From DASUPK01 sp963736685 (GTDB taxonomy: Bacteria > Actinomycetota > Thermoleophilia > Solirubrobacterales > 70-9), in assembly GCA_963736685.1 (NCBI GenBank), contig CAVTPZ010000003.1, forward strand, positions 62,001 to 126,000: DNA of 64,000 bases. Reading direction: 5' to 3'. Of this stretch, positions 24,585-32,633 are shown in pieces (position 1 is the first letter of the stretch; each line of letters opens with the position of its first letter). The notes beneath the pieces were generated by a model, which had not been told where the DNA came from, did not search any database, and saw only the letters and a program-made list of their open reading frames with translations. The translations under genes were made by a program, and so were the position numbers.

Positions 24585-24589
24585 CGAGC

Positions 24590-25720
24590 ATCGCCACGGT
24601 CAGCACCGAACAGGAAGCTTCGTATCTGAGGCGAGCCCTCGAGCTCGCGGAGCAGGGACGCGGGAGCGTCAGCCCGAATCCGCTCGTCGGCGCCGTGATC
24701 GTGCGCGACGGCCAGGTGATCGGCGAGGGCTTCCACGCGGAGCTCGGCGATCTGCATGCCGAGCGAGCGGCGATCGAGGACGCCCGGCGCCGCGGAGAGG
24801 ATCCGGCCGGCTCCGCCATCTACTTGACCCTCGAGCCGTGTGCCCACACCGGTCGCCAGCCGCCGTGCACCGAGGCGATCCTCGAGGCCGGAATCTCGCG
24901 TGTCGTCTACGCGTCGGAGGACCCGACCGAGAAGGCATCGGGCAGGGGCCCGGGGATGCTCCGAGACAGCGGCGTCGAGGTGGAGCTCGCCAACGGCGCC
25001 GAGGCCAGCGCCGCCCGCCTCCTCAACCAGCCCTTCCGCAAGCGCGCGAGGACCGGGCGCCCGTTGCTCACCTACAAGGCGGCGATGTCGCTCGACGGCC
25101 GCGTCGCGTCGCCCACGGGCGACTCGCGCTGGATCTCGAGCCCGGAGAGCCGCGAACTGGTCCACCGGTGGCGCGCCGAGTGCGACGCGGTCGCGGTCGG
25201 CATCGGCACGGCGCTCGCCGATGATCCACTGCTGACCGCGCGAATGGAGGGCGTCGCGAGGCAGCCGTCCCGCGTCGTCTTCGACTCCGGCGCCAGGCTG
25301 CCGATCGACTCGGCGCTGGTCGGCTCGATCGATGAGGCTCCCCTGATCGTCGTCTGCGCCCCCGAGGCGGCGTCAGCGAAGCGCGACGCTCTGGAAGCTG
25401 CGGGTGCCGAGGTGATCGTCGTTCCCGGGCGCACTCCCCGCGACCGGCTCGAGGCCGGACTCTCCGAGATCGGGCGCCGGGACATCCAGGACGTGCTCGT
25501 CGAGGGTGGTCCCACCCTCGCGGGCGCACTGTTCGACGCGGGCGAGGTGGATGAGATGAGGCTCTTCATCGCGCCGGTGCTGGTCGGCTCGGCAGAGGCG
25601 CGCGCCGTGCTCGAGGGCGAGGGCGCCGCCCGCATCGCCGACGGCGTGCGACCGCTGGAAACTCGGTTCGAGGGGGTGGGCGAGGACATCCTCGTCCGCG
25701 CGAGGCTGCGGGAGTGGTGA
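24590..25720 (+). CDS. ribD: Bifunctional riboflavin biosynthesis deaminase/reductase RibD
   Basis: A ~376-aa enzyme performing two consecutive steps of riboflavin synthesis. The deaminase domain has YLRRALELAEQGRGSVSPNPLVGAVIV, HAERAAIEDA (zinc His, catalytic Glu) and EPCAHTGRQPPC (zinc Cys pair). The reductase domain begins near residue 155 with RPLLTYKAAMSLDGRVA and contains SRWISSPESRELVHRWRAECDAVAVGIGTALADDP and VEGGPTLAGAL. Initiation most likely occurs at ATC 24590, five bases after AAGGAGG; the nearest standard codon (GTG 24695) would delete ~35 conserved residues. First gene of ribD-E-BA-H. Confidence 0.88.
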   Translation: MATVSTEQEASYLRRALELAEQGRGSVSPNPLVGAVIVRDGQVIGEGFHAELGDLHAERAAIEDARRRGEDPAGSAIYLTLEPCAHTGRQPPCTEAILEAGISRVVYASEDPTEKASGRGPGMLRDSGVEVELANGAEASAARLLNQPFRKRARTGRPLLTYKAAMSLDGRVASPTGDSRWISSPESRELVHRWRAECDAVAVGIGTALADDPLLTARMEGVARQPSRVVFDSGARLPIDSALVGSIDEAPLIVVCAPEAASAKRDALEAAGAEVIVVPGRTPRDRLEAGLSEIGRRDIQDVLVEGGPTLAGALFDAGEVDEMRLFIAPVLVGSAEARAVLEGEGAARIADGVRPLETRFEGVGEDILVRARLREW

Positions 25721-25726
25721 TGACTG

Positions 25727-26327
25727 ATGTTCACTGGCATCGTCAGGGAGCTGGGGCGCGTCGAGGCCGGTGGATGCCTCGGACGACGGCGCGCGACTGC
25801 GGGTCTCCGCCGCGCTTGTCTCGGAGCTGGCCGAGGGTGACTCCGTGGCCGTCAACGGCGTCTGTCTCACGGCGACCTCTGTGGGCGACGGAAGCTTCGA
25901 GGCCGACGTCATGCACCAGACGCTGTCGCTGACGACGCTCGGCGAGCTGGAAGAGCCCTCGCCGGTCAACCTGGAGCTCCCCCTGCGGCCGACCGACCGC
26001 CTCGGCGGCCACGTCGTCCAGGGCCATGTCGACGGCACGGCGACGGTCTCCGAGCTCGCCCCCGATGGCTTCGCGAAGCGCCTGCGGATCGAGCTCCCGG
26101 AGGACCTGCTGCCCTACGTCGTGGAGCGTGGCTCGATCGCGATCGAGGGGGTCAGCCTGACGGTCGCCGGCCTCACGGACGACGGCCTCGAGGTCTCGCT
26201 GATCCCGGAGACCCTGGAGCGCACCACGCTCGGATCCGCGAAGCTCGGGGACCGCCTGAACATCGAATGCGACGTCCTTGCCAGGTATGTGGCGCGCCAG
26301 CTTTTACCCTTAAAGGAGGAGCACTGA
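25727..26327 (+). pseudogene. ribE: Riboflavin synthase alpha chain with a +1 frame interruption
   Basis: The gene starts normally at ATG 25727 with MFTGIVRELGRVEA, but the rest of the protein is read one base further on, from GTG 25770 (VDASDDGARLRVSAAL). One extra base around 25769 separates the two. After that the frame is intact: EGDSVAVNGVCLTAT, HVVQGHVDGTATV (first barrel), SIAIEGVSLTVAG and ETLERTTLGSAKLGDRLNIECDVLARYV (second barrel). RibE condenses two lumazines to riboflavin and is normally essential without a transporter, so an assembly error or a frameshift-tolerant signal is more likely than a true null. Confidence 0.8.
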
Positions 26328-27659
26328 ATGGCTGAGGGCACCGAACAGACACAGACGAAGACGGCCTCGCCCTTCTCGACCATCGAGGAGGCGATCGAGG
26401 ACATCCGGCGCGGCCGGATGGTCGTGGTCTGCGACGACGAGAACCGCGAGAACGAGGGCGACCTGGTGATGGCCGCGCAGTTCGCGACGCCCGAGGCGGT
26501 CAACTTCATGGCGATGCACGGCCGGGGCCTGATCTGCCTCGCGCTGACGGACGATCGCTGCCAGGAGCTCGGCCTCAACCTGATGGCGGCCAAGAACGAG
26601 GCGCCGCTTGAGACCGCGTTCACCGTCTCGGTCGAGGCTCGGGAGGGGGTGACGACCGGCATCTCCGCGGCCGACCGCGCGCGGACGATCCAGGTCGCGA
26701 TCGATCCCCACTCCGGGCCCGACGATCTGGTCCAGCCCGGCCATGTGTTTCCGCTGAAGGCGAAGGAGGGCGGCGTCCTGGAGCGCACCGGCCATACGGA
26801 GGGCGCTGTGGACCTGGCCCGCCTCGCCGGCCTGATCCCGGCCGGCGTGATCTGCGAGATCATGAACGAGGACGGGACGATGGCGCGGGTGCCCGACCTG
26901 GTCGACTACTGCACCAGGCACGAGCTGAAGATGATCACCGTCGCCGACCTGATCGCCTACCGGCGGCGGACCGAGAAGCTGGTTGAGCGAATCGTCTCGA
27001 CCAAGCTGCCCACCAAGTTCGGCGAGTTCAGCGCCGTCGGCTATCGCTCCCTGGTCGATGACAAGCACCACGTCGCGATGGTCAAGGGCGAGGTCGCGGG
27101 TCAGGAGGACGTCCTGGTGCGCGTCCACTCGGAGTGCCTCACCGGCGACGTCTTCCACTCGCTGCGCTGCGACTGCGGTGAGCAGCTCGAGGCGGCTCTG
27201 GCGACCATCGAGCAGGAGGGCAAGGGCGTGCTGCTGTACCTCTCGCAGGAGGGTCGCGGCATCGGCCTGCTCAACAAGCTGCGCGCCTACAAGCTGCAGG
27301 AGGAGGGCCTCGACACAGTTGACGCCAACCTGAAGCTTGGGCTGCCGGCCGACCTGCGCGACTACGGCATCGGCGCCCAGATCCTGGTCGACCTGGGTCT
27401 GTCCAGCATCCGCATCCTCACCAACAATCCGAAGAAGATCCTCGGCCTGGAGGGCTACGGCCTATCGGTCACTGACCAGGTGCCGATCCAGTCGGTGCCC
27501 AACCCGCACAACGAGGCCTACCTGAACGCGAAGCGCGACAAGATGGGGCACGCGCTCCATCACCAGGGCCTGGCGCTCGACGAGCAGCTGCTCTACGAGG
27601 AGCAGCGCAAGGACGCCGAGCAGGAGGGCGAGCCGGGGGACTATCCGCCCGGTGACTGA
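26328..27659 (+). CDS. ribBA: Bifunctional DHBP synthase / GTP cyclohydrolase II
   Basis: A 443-aa fusion supplying both substrates of riboflavin synthesis. Residues ~15-215 form the 3,4-dihydroxy-2-butanone-4-phosphate synthase (VVVCDDENRENEGDLVMAA, FMAMHGRGLICLAL, HTEGAVDLARLAGL). The rest is GTP cyclohydrolase II with the zinc cluster RVHSECLTGDVFHSLRCDCGEQL and SQEGRGIGLLNKLRAYKLQ. AAAGGAGG lies about ten bases before the ATG. Its last bases overlap ribH (GTG at 27652). Confidence 0.96.
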   Translation: MAEGTEQTQTKTASPFSTIEEAIEDIRRGRMVVVCDDENRENEGDLVMAAQFATPEAVNFMAMHGRGLICLALTDDRCQELGLNLMAAKNEAPLETAFTVSVEAREGVTTGISAADRARTIQVAIDPHSGPDDLVQPGHVFPLKAKEGGVLERTGHTEGAVDLARLAGLIPAGVICEIMNEDGTMARVPDLVDYCTRHELKMITVADLIAYRRRTEKLVERIVSTKLPTKFGEFSAVGYRSLVDDKHHVAMVKGEVAGQEDVLVRVHSECLTGDVFHSLRCDCGEQLEAALATIEQEGKGVLLYLSQEGRGIGLLNKLRAYKLQEEGLDTVDANLKLGLPADLRDYGIGAQILVDLGLSSIRILTNNPKKILGLEGYGLSVTDQVPIQSVPNPHNEAYLNAKRDKMGHALHHQGLALDEQLLYEEQRKDAEQEGEPGDYPPGD

Positions 27660-28134
27660 CTCCTTCGAGCAGTTCGCCGACGACGAGCGCGAGGCCCTGC
27701 AGGACATGGAGTTCGCGGTCTGCGTCGCGACCTTCTACGAGGACATCGCCGAGCGGCTGCTCAACGGGGCCGCCGAGGGGTTCGACCTCGGTGGGGTGAG
27801 CGAGGCGTCCGTGCACACCTACCGCGTGCCCGGCGCATTCGAGCTGCCGTTCGCCGCCAAGCTCTGTGCCAAGTCCGGCCGCTTCGCGGGGATCGCCTGC
27901 CTCGGCGTCGTCATCCGCGGCGAGACCAGCCACTACGACCACGTCTGCAACGAGGTCGCAGCCGGAACGCAGCGGGCTCAGCTGGACTCCGGTGTGCCCT
28001 GCGCCTTCGGCGTGATCACCGCCGAGAACATGGATCAGGCGCTTGCGCGCTCGGGAGGCGACAAGCGCGACCAGGGGCGGGGCGCCGCCGTCGTCGCGAT
28101 GCGGATGGCGCTGCTCCGGGCCGAGCTCAGCTGA
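27652..28134 (+). CDS. ribH: 6,7-dimethyl-8-ribityllumazine synthase
   Basis: A 160-aa RibH that condenses the RibA- and RibB-derived intermediates and assembles into an icosahedral or pentameric shell. Landmarks are VATFYEDIAERLLNGA, VPGAFELPFAAKL, CLGVVIRGETSHYDHVCNEVA (catalytic H) and PCAFGVITAENMDQALAR. GTG start inside the ribBA end, so the operon is closed here. The 3' end overlaps the convergent EAL gene by eight bp. Confidence 0.95.
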   Translation: MTDSFEQFADDEREALQDMEFAVCVATFYEDIAERLLNGAAEGFDLGGVSEASVHTYRVPGAFELPFAAKLCAKSGRFAGIACLGVVIRGETSHYDHVCNEVAAGTQRAQLDSGVPCAFGVITAENMDQALARSGGDKRDQGRGAAVVAMRMALLRAELS

Positions 28135-29281
28135 GCTGGCCGACCACCTGGTCCAGGGGCTCGGGCACGCCGAAGTAGAAGCCCTGGCCGTAGCGGAAGC
28201 CGATCTCGAGCAGCGCCTCGAGCTGCTCCTCGGTCTCGATGCCCTCCGCGACGACCTTCACGCCGACCTCGTCGGCGAAGGACACCAGCGACGTCGCCAG
28301 GGCGTGGGCGACCTGGTTCTCGTCGATCCGCTCCGTCAGGGAGATGTCGAGCTTGATCTGGTCCGGGCGGACCTTGAGGATGTGCCGCAGGCTGGCGTAG
28401 CCCGCCCCGAAGTCGTCGATCGCGACCGTGCCGCCCGCATCCCGGAGCGGCCCGAGCCTGGCCGTGAACCCCTCGTAGTCGTCGACGTGCAGGTGTTCCG
28501 TGAGCTCGACGGTGACCCGGTCCGTGTCGCTGCCCAGGCAGTCGAGGAACCCTTCGGAGAAGATCGTCGGTGGCGATGCGTTGACGCAGAGGCTGACGCC
28601 GGCCGGCAGATGGGGGAGGGCCCTGGCGGCGATCCGGACGGCGAGCAGCTCGAGAGGGACACCGAGGCCGACGTCCCAGGCCTCCGCGAACCACCGGTCG
28701 GGGCCGCGCCCGAGGTCCCCGGGGAAACGGGAGAGTGCCTCGCAGGCGATCGCGCGACCCGACTCGAGCTCGTAGATCGGCTGGTAGACGGGTTCGATCG
28801 TCTCGCCGTCCAGGATCGCCTGGATGCGGCCAAGCGACCGGCGGTGGTCCTCGCTGCTCAGCTTCTCCACGGCCCTGCGGTCGGCCAGGGGGCGGGTCGA
28901 GCAGACGATCTCGCTGACCTCGTCCTTGTCCTCGTCTTTCAACACCCTGGTGGTGGTCTCCACCCAGACGTACTCGTTGTCCTTGCGTCGCAGCCTGTAG
29001 GCCACGGTCAGGGGAGCGCCCTCCAGCGTGCTGCGGTGGACGACGCCGACCTTCTCCGTGTCCTCCGGGTGGAAGTGGTCGCAAGCGGAGGTTCCGAGCA
29101 GCTCCTCCGGCTCGTAGCCGAGCAGCTCCTTCGACGCCGCGGACACGTAGCGGTAGGTCCCGTCGGGCGCGTGGGCGGAGACCATGTCTCCGAGGTAGTC
29201 GGCGATGGATCCGGGCAGGGCCTCTGCCTCCGCGGCCAGTCGTGCGCGAGATCGGAACGGCGTCGTATGCCGGATGGTCAT
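28127..29281 (-). CDS. PAS-EAL cyclic-di-GMP phosphodiesterase
   Basis: A ~384-aa cytoplasmic protein. The N-terminal ~120 residues form a PAS sensor (MVSAHAPDGTYRYVSAASKELLGYEPEELLGTSACDHFHPED, then a PAC-like YVWVETTTRVL). The EAL domain follows (QPIYELESGRAIACEALSRF with E-A-L, VELTEH, IDDFGAGYASL, KLDISL, VVAEGIETEEQL), and the core metal and catalytic residues appear intact. It should hydrolyse c-di-GMP, tuned by the PAS ligand. ATG 29281 has GGAG upstream; an in-frame alternative lies at 29329. No GGDEF domain is present here. Confidence 0.9.
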   Translation of the reverse strand: MTIRHTTPFRSRARLAAEAEALPGSIADYLGDMVSAHAPDGTYRYVSAASKELLGYEPEELLGTSACDHFHPEDTEKVGVVHRSTLEGAPLTVAYRLRRKDNEYVWVETTTRVLKDEDKDEVSEIVCSTRPLADRRAVEKLSSEDHRRSLGRIQAILDGETIEPVYQPIYELESGRAIACEALSRFPGDLGRGPDRWFAEAWDVGLGVPLELLAVRIAARALPHLPAGVSLCVNASPPTIFSEGFLDCLGSDTDRVTVELTEHLHVDDYEGFTARLGPLRDAGGTVAIDDFGAGYASLRHILKVRPDQIKLDISLTERIDENQVAHALATSLVSFADEVGVKVVAEGIETEEQLEALLEIGFRYGQGFYFGVPEPLDQVVGQLS

Positions 29282-29381
29282 CTCAGCTCCAGGACTCGCC
29301 ACCCATCGTTGGGTCGCGAGAGGCGCCACTGGTCACTGGGTTCGCCGGTTGGACGCATGTCCCTCCCAGGCAACGGGCCGC

Positions 29382-29387
29382 TACCAT
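29382..29387 (+). promoter_or_regulatory. -10-like element before rpmB
   Basis: TACCAT ends ten bases before the rpmB ATG. The same hexamer precedes rpmF at nearly the same distance. Confidence 0.4.
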
Positions 29388-29397
29388 CACGCGTCCG

Positions 29398-29592
29398 ATG
29401 GCCAAGGTCTGTCACAGCTGCGGCAAGCGCCCCGCGTTCGGGAACTCGCGAAGCCACTCGATGGTCGCCACCAGACGGCGCTTCAACCCGAACCTGCAGA
29501 AGGTGCGGATCCAGGAGGCGAGCGGTGGGACCGCGCGCGTCTACGTCTGCACGCGGTGCCTGAAGTCGAACAAGGTGACCAAGGCCGCCTAG
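29398..29592 (+). CDS. rpmB: 50S ribosomal protein L28
   Basis: A 64-aa L28 (bL28) of the zinc-binding (C+) form: CHSCGK at residues 5-10 and CTRC near the C-terminus, with the RSHSMVATRRRFNPNLQKVRI core. It opens the conserved rpmB-fakA-recG-rsmD-coaD neighbourhood. The Asp23-family gene often found between rpmB and fakA is absent. Confidence 0.95.
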   Translation: MAKVCHSCGKRPAFGNSRSHSMVATRRRFNPNLQKVRIQEASGGTARVYVCTRCLKSNKVTKAA

Positions 29593-29650
29593 CGGCCACC
29601 AGGCCGCTCTCCTCAGGAGCGAAGGGCGAAGCCCGGAGCGACTTGTGACA

Positions 29651-29687
29651 GGCGGCCGCTTGTGGCCGCGATCTGATGGCGAAGCCG
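29651..29687 (-). repeat. Interspersed palindromic repeat, copy 2
   Basis: The reverse complement of 29651-29687 matches copy 1 (22620-22656) at 33 of 37 bases, including the GCGGCC/GGCCGC palindrome. It lies in the 129-bp gap between rpmB and fakA, upstream of the fakA promoter-like TAAGGT (29700-29705). Confidence 0.6.
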
Positions 29688-29721
29688 TCTACCGAGGGCT
29701 AAGGTCTCGCTCACTCCCCGC

Positions 29722-31347
29722 ATGGCCGACCCCTCCATAGAGCGATTCCGGCGCGTGGTCTCCGCGGCGGCCGCCCACCTCGAGGAGCGGCGCAAGGAGG
29801 TCAACGACCTCAACGTCTTTCCCGTCGCCGACGGCGACACGGGCGACAACATGGCACTCACCCTGCGGGCCGTCAGCGAGGAGCTCGACCGCCTCGACGG
29901 CCAGATGGTCGATGAGGTCGGGCGCACCGAGCTGGTCAACGCGCTCGCGCGGGCCGCCCTGATGGGAGCTCGAGGGAACTCCGGGGTGATCCTCAGCCAG
30001 ATCGTTCGCGGGGCCGCCGAGGAGCTCGCCAGCCGGCCGGGTGAGCTCGTCGACCCGATGCTGGTCTCGGCCGCATTCGCCCGTGCCGCGGACGCCGCCT
30101 ACGAGTCGGTGCGCGAGCCCGCGGAGGGGACGATGCTGACAGTCTTCCGCGAGATCGCCCACTCGATCTCCCGCCGCCTCGCGCACATGGAGGAGGTGCG
30201 CCTGTCTCCGGACGCCACGCCGGGCGAGCAGGACGCCCTGCTCGCCGAGCTGCTCGAGGCCGCGGTGCGCGATGGGGAGGCGGCCGTCGCCCGGACACCC
30301 GAGCAGCTCGAGGTGCTGCGCGAATCCGGGGTCGTCGACGCTGGCGCTCATGGAATCGTCGTGATCCTCGCCGGAGTCGTGGCCGGCCTTCGCGGAGACA
30401 TCGATGCCTCGCCGCCGGTGCCGCACTACGCGCCGGCGGCGAACACGCGCCCGCACCATGAGGACAGCCGCTACCGCTACTGCACCAACTTCATCGTCAC
30501 GGGGGCCGGGCTCGAGAGCCGCGCCTTCGTGCCGCAGCTCGAGGAGCTGGGCGACTCCGTCCTGGTGGTCGGCGACGAGGCGACGCTCAAGGTGCATGTC
30601 CACACCGACGAGCCGGAGGCGGCTGTTGCGCTCTTCGGCGAAACGGGCGAGGTCACGCAGCTGGACGTCGCCGACATGCGGGAGCAGATCGCCGAGCGCA
30701 CCGCCCGGCTGCAGGCCGGCCGGTGCGCGGCAGTGGCGGTGGCGGCCGGCCGCGGGATGAGGGAGCTCTACGAGGGGCTCGGGGCATTCGTGGTCGACGG
30801 CGGCGAGACCTTCAATCCCTCCATCTACGACCTGCTCGCGGCCATCCACGAGGTCCCGGCCGAGGCGGTTCTGGTGTTCCCCAACAACCCGAACGTCGTG
30901 ATGGCCGCCGAGCGCGCGGCTGAGCTCTCGGACAAGGACGCCCGGGTGGTCGGCTGCACCTCGCAGCAGGCGGGCCTCGCGGCGCTGGTGGAGCTCGACC
31001 CCACCGCATCGGGTGACGAGAACGCCGAGCGTCTCAGCGCGGCGCTCGAGGGTATTCGGGCGGGGTCGGTCGCCCCGGCGGCTCGCGACGACGCGAAGGG
31101 CCGGTTCGTTACCGGCGACGCCGTCGGCTTCGTCGGAGACGAGATCGTCGCCTGGGGCGGGGCCGGCTCGACCCTCTCGGAGACGATGTCGCGGCTGGGC
31201 GAAGGTTCCGAGATCGTCACGGTCGTCGTCGGAGAGGGGGCGCCCATCCCACTCGGCGACCTCGAGAAGCATGCGCCGGAGGGCGTGGAGCTCGAGGTCC
31301 ACGACGGCGGACAGCCGCACTACTGGTGGCTCCTGGCGGCGGAGTGA
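29722..31347 (+). CDS. fakA: Fatty acid kinase FakA-like (DAK2 domain, YloV family)
   Basis: A 541-aa protein. The N-terminal ~200 residues are a DAK2/DhaL-type kinase domain with NDLNVFPVADGDTGDNMALTL (Mg-ATP Asp residues), LMGARGNSGVILSQIVRG and EGTMLTVFREIA. The C-terminal half (DegV-like) includes AVAVAAGRGMRELYEGLGAFVVDGGETFNPS and EVPAEAVLVFPNNPNV. In Firmicutes FakA phosphorylates FakB-bound fatty acids; no FakB is in this window. Whether it uses fatty acid or another substrate here is inferred. Confidence 0.88.
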   Translation: MADPSIERFRRVVSAAAAHLEERRKEVNDLNVFPVADGDTGDNMALTLRAVSEELDRLDGQMVDEVGRTELVNALARAALMGARGNSGVILSQIVRGAAEELASRPGELVDPMLVSAAFARAADAAYESVREPAEGTMLTVFREIAHSISRRLAHMEEVRLSPDATPGEQDALLAELLEAAVRDGEAAVARTPEQLEVLRESGVVDAGAHGIVVILAGVVAGLRGDIDASPPVPHYAPAANTRPHHEDSRYRYCTNFIVTGAGLESRAFVPQLEELGDSVLVVGDEATLKVHVHTDEPEAAVALFGETGEVTQLDVADMREQIAERTARLQAGRCAAVAVAAGRGMRELYEGLGAFVVDGGETFNPSIYDLLAAIHEVPAEAVLVFPNNPNVVMAAERAAELSDKDARVVGCTSQQAGLAALVELDPTASGDENAERLSAALEGIRAGSVAPAARDDAKGRFVTGDAVGFVGDEIVAWGGAGSTLSETMSRLGEGSEIVTVVVGEGAPIPLGDLEKHAPEGVELEVHDGGQPHYWWLLAAE

Positions 31348-31348
31348 C

Positions 31349-32098
31349 GTGAGCGACGAGCTGCCCGTCCTCTGGCAATACAGCTTCTCCAACTACAACG
31401 AAAAGGCTCGCTGGGCGCTCGACTTCAAGGGGATTCGTCACAGGCGCCGGTCCGTGCTCCCCGGCGGCCCCCGAGCGATGGCGTTCTCACGGAACGGCGG
31501 GACGCTGCCCGTGGTCGATCTGGACGGCAAGCGAATCGTCGACTCCGCCCGGATCATTGACGCGCTCGAGGCCCGGCAGGCGGAGCCGGCCCTCTACCCC
31601 TCGGACCCGGACGAGCGTCGCCGAGCACTCGAGATCGCCGCCTTCCTCACCGATGACATCGGGCACGACATGCGCCGCGTCGGCTTCTGGGAGGGGCGGG
31701 AGCAGAGGGCGTTCATGGCCGACTTCCTGGCGACCGACCACGGCTCCGCGGCGCGGGTGCAGCAGCGAGCCATGCTTCCGGTCGCCTGGCAGTACGTGGT
31801 GCGGCGCTACGGCTTCGACCAGGAGTCCTTCGAGCGCAGCAAGGCCGCTCTCGTCGGCGCCCTCGACCGGATCGAATCCGAGCGACAGGGTCGCGACCAC
31901 CTGGTCGGAGACCGCTTCACGGTCGCGGACCTCACCGCCGCGTCGCTCCTCTACCCGCTTGTCTGGCCCCCGGAGTTCCAATACGAGCTCCCCGAGCCGC
32001 CCAGATCGGAGTTCCGGGAATCGGTGAAGGGGCACCCCGCCGTCGACTGGATCTCTGAGACCTGGCGCCGCCATCGCGGCGGCTCCGCAGCGGTCTAG
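31349..32098 (+). CDS. Glutathione S-transferase-like protein
   Basis: A 249-aa GST-fold protein. The thioredoxin-like N-terminus has SFSNYNEKARWALDFKGIRH, GGTLPVVDLDGKRIVDSARIIDAL and then an all-helical domain with HLVGDRFTVADLTAASLLYPL. Its NEKARWAL motif matches that of the second GST at 47273 (CEKARWAL), so the two are paralogues differing at the likely catalytic position (Asn versus Cys). GTG start two bases after fakA. Substrate unknown; most actinobacteria use mycothiol rather than glutathione. Confidence 0.85.
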   Translation: MSDELPVLWQYSFSNYNEKARWALDFKGIRHRRRSVLPGGPRAMAFSRNGGTLPVVDLDGKRIVDSARIIDALEARQAEPALYPSDPDERRRALEIAAFLTDDIGHDMRRVGFWEGREQRAFMADFLATDHGSAARVQQRAMLPVAWQYVVRRYGFDQESFERSKAALVGALDRIESERQGRDHLVGDRFTVADLTAASLLYPLVWPPEFQYELPEPPRSEFRESVKGHPAVDWISETWRRHRGGSAAV

Positions 32099-32099
32099 C

Positions 32100-32582
32100 T
32101 CACCAGCCCTCGGAGCCCGGCTCGCCCTTGAACGGGCCCTCGATCTCCTCGGTGATCCAGCCGCCGTAGTAGGCGCCGGGCTGCGGGGTGACCTCCTCGT
32201 CGTCGAGGTAGGCCCCGTCCACGCGCCGCGGGTAGAAGGCGAGGTGGCCGCGGAGCTGCTCGTAGCCCTCCTTCGGCTCCGGGTAATGCCACGCCACGCG
32301 GTTCGCTCGCTTGCCTCCCGCCTCGGCGTGGACGTAGGAGGCCGTGCCCTTCCACTCGCAGTGCGTCTCTACGCCCTCGGCGTCGATCAGCACGTCCTCG
32401 CGCACGTCCTGACGCGGGATGTAGATGGTGGGAGGGCTGGCGGTCTCCAGGACTCGGAGGGCGCGGTCGGTCTCGGCGATCGTCTCACCGCCGAGCACGA
32501 TGCGGACGTGGCGGTCGACAGGCTCGACTCGCGGTGGTCGCGGGTAGTCCCAGACGTTCTCCTTGGGTCGCTGCGTCTTCAT
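32100..32582 (-). CDS. DUF427 domain protein
   Basis: A 160-aa protein of the DUF427 family: VRIVLGGETIAETDRALRVLETASPPTIYIPRQDV, THCEWKGTASYV and VAWHYPEPKEGYEQLRGHLAFYPRRVDGAYLDDEEV. The beta-rich compact fold is known from structures but no reaction is established. It stands alone on the minus strand inside the fakA-recG cluster, abutting the GST gene (convergent) and divergent from recG. Confidence 0.85.
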   Translation of the reverse strand: MKTQRPKENVWDYPRPPRVEPVDRHVRIVLGGETIAETDRALRVLETASPPTIYIPRQDVREDVLIDAEGVETHCEWKGTASYVHAEAGGKRANRVAWHYPEPKEGYEQLRGHLAFYPRRVDGAYLDDEEVTPQPGAYYGGWITEEIEGPFKGEPGSEGW

Positions 32583-32618
32583 GTCGGATGGTCCCGGAGG
32601 GCCATCCAACGTTACGCC

Positions 32619-32624
32619 TAGCCT
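32619..32624 (+). promoter_or_regulatory. -10-like element before recG
   Basis: TAGCCT ends nine bases before the recG ATG at 32634, which supports that start over the downstream ATG at 32748. Confidence 0.4.
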
Positions 32625-32633
32625 CTGTTCGCG

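Noticed and set aside
24511..24589. FMN riboswitch before ribD
   Set aside because: The gap is only 79 bp and lacks the conserved RFN sequence boxes.
28043..29563. 506-codon plus-strand frame opposite the EAL gene
   Set aside because: Asp/Val/Arg-rich shadow with no recognisable domain; the opposite strand encodes an intact PAS-EAL protein.
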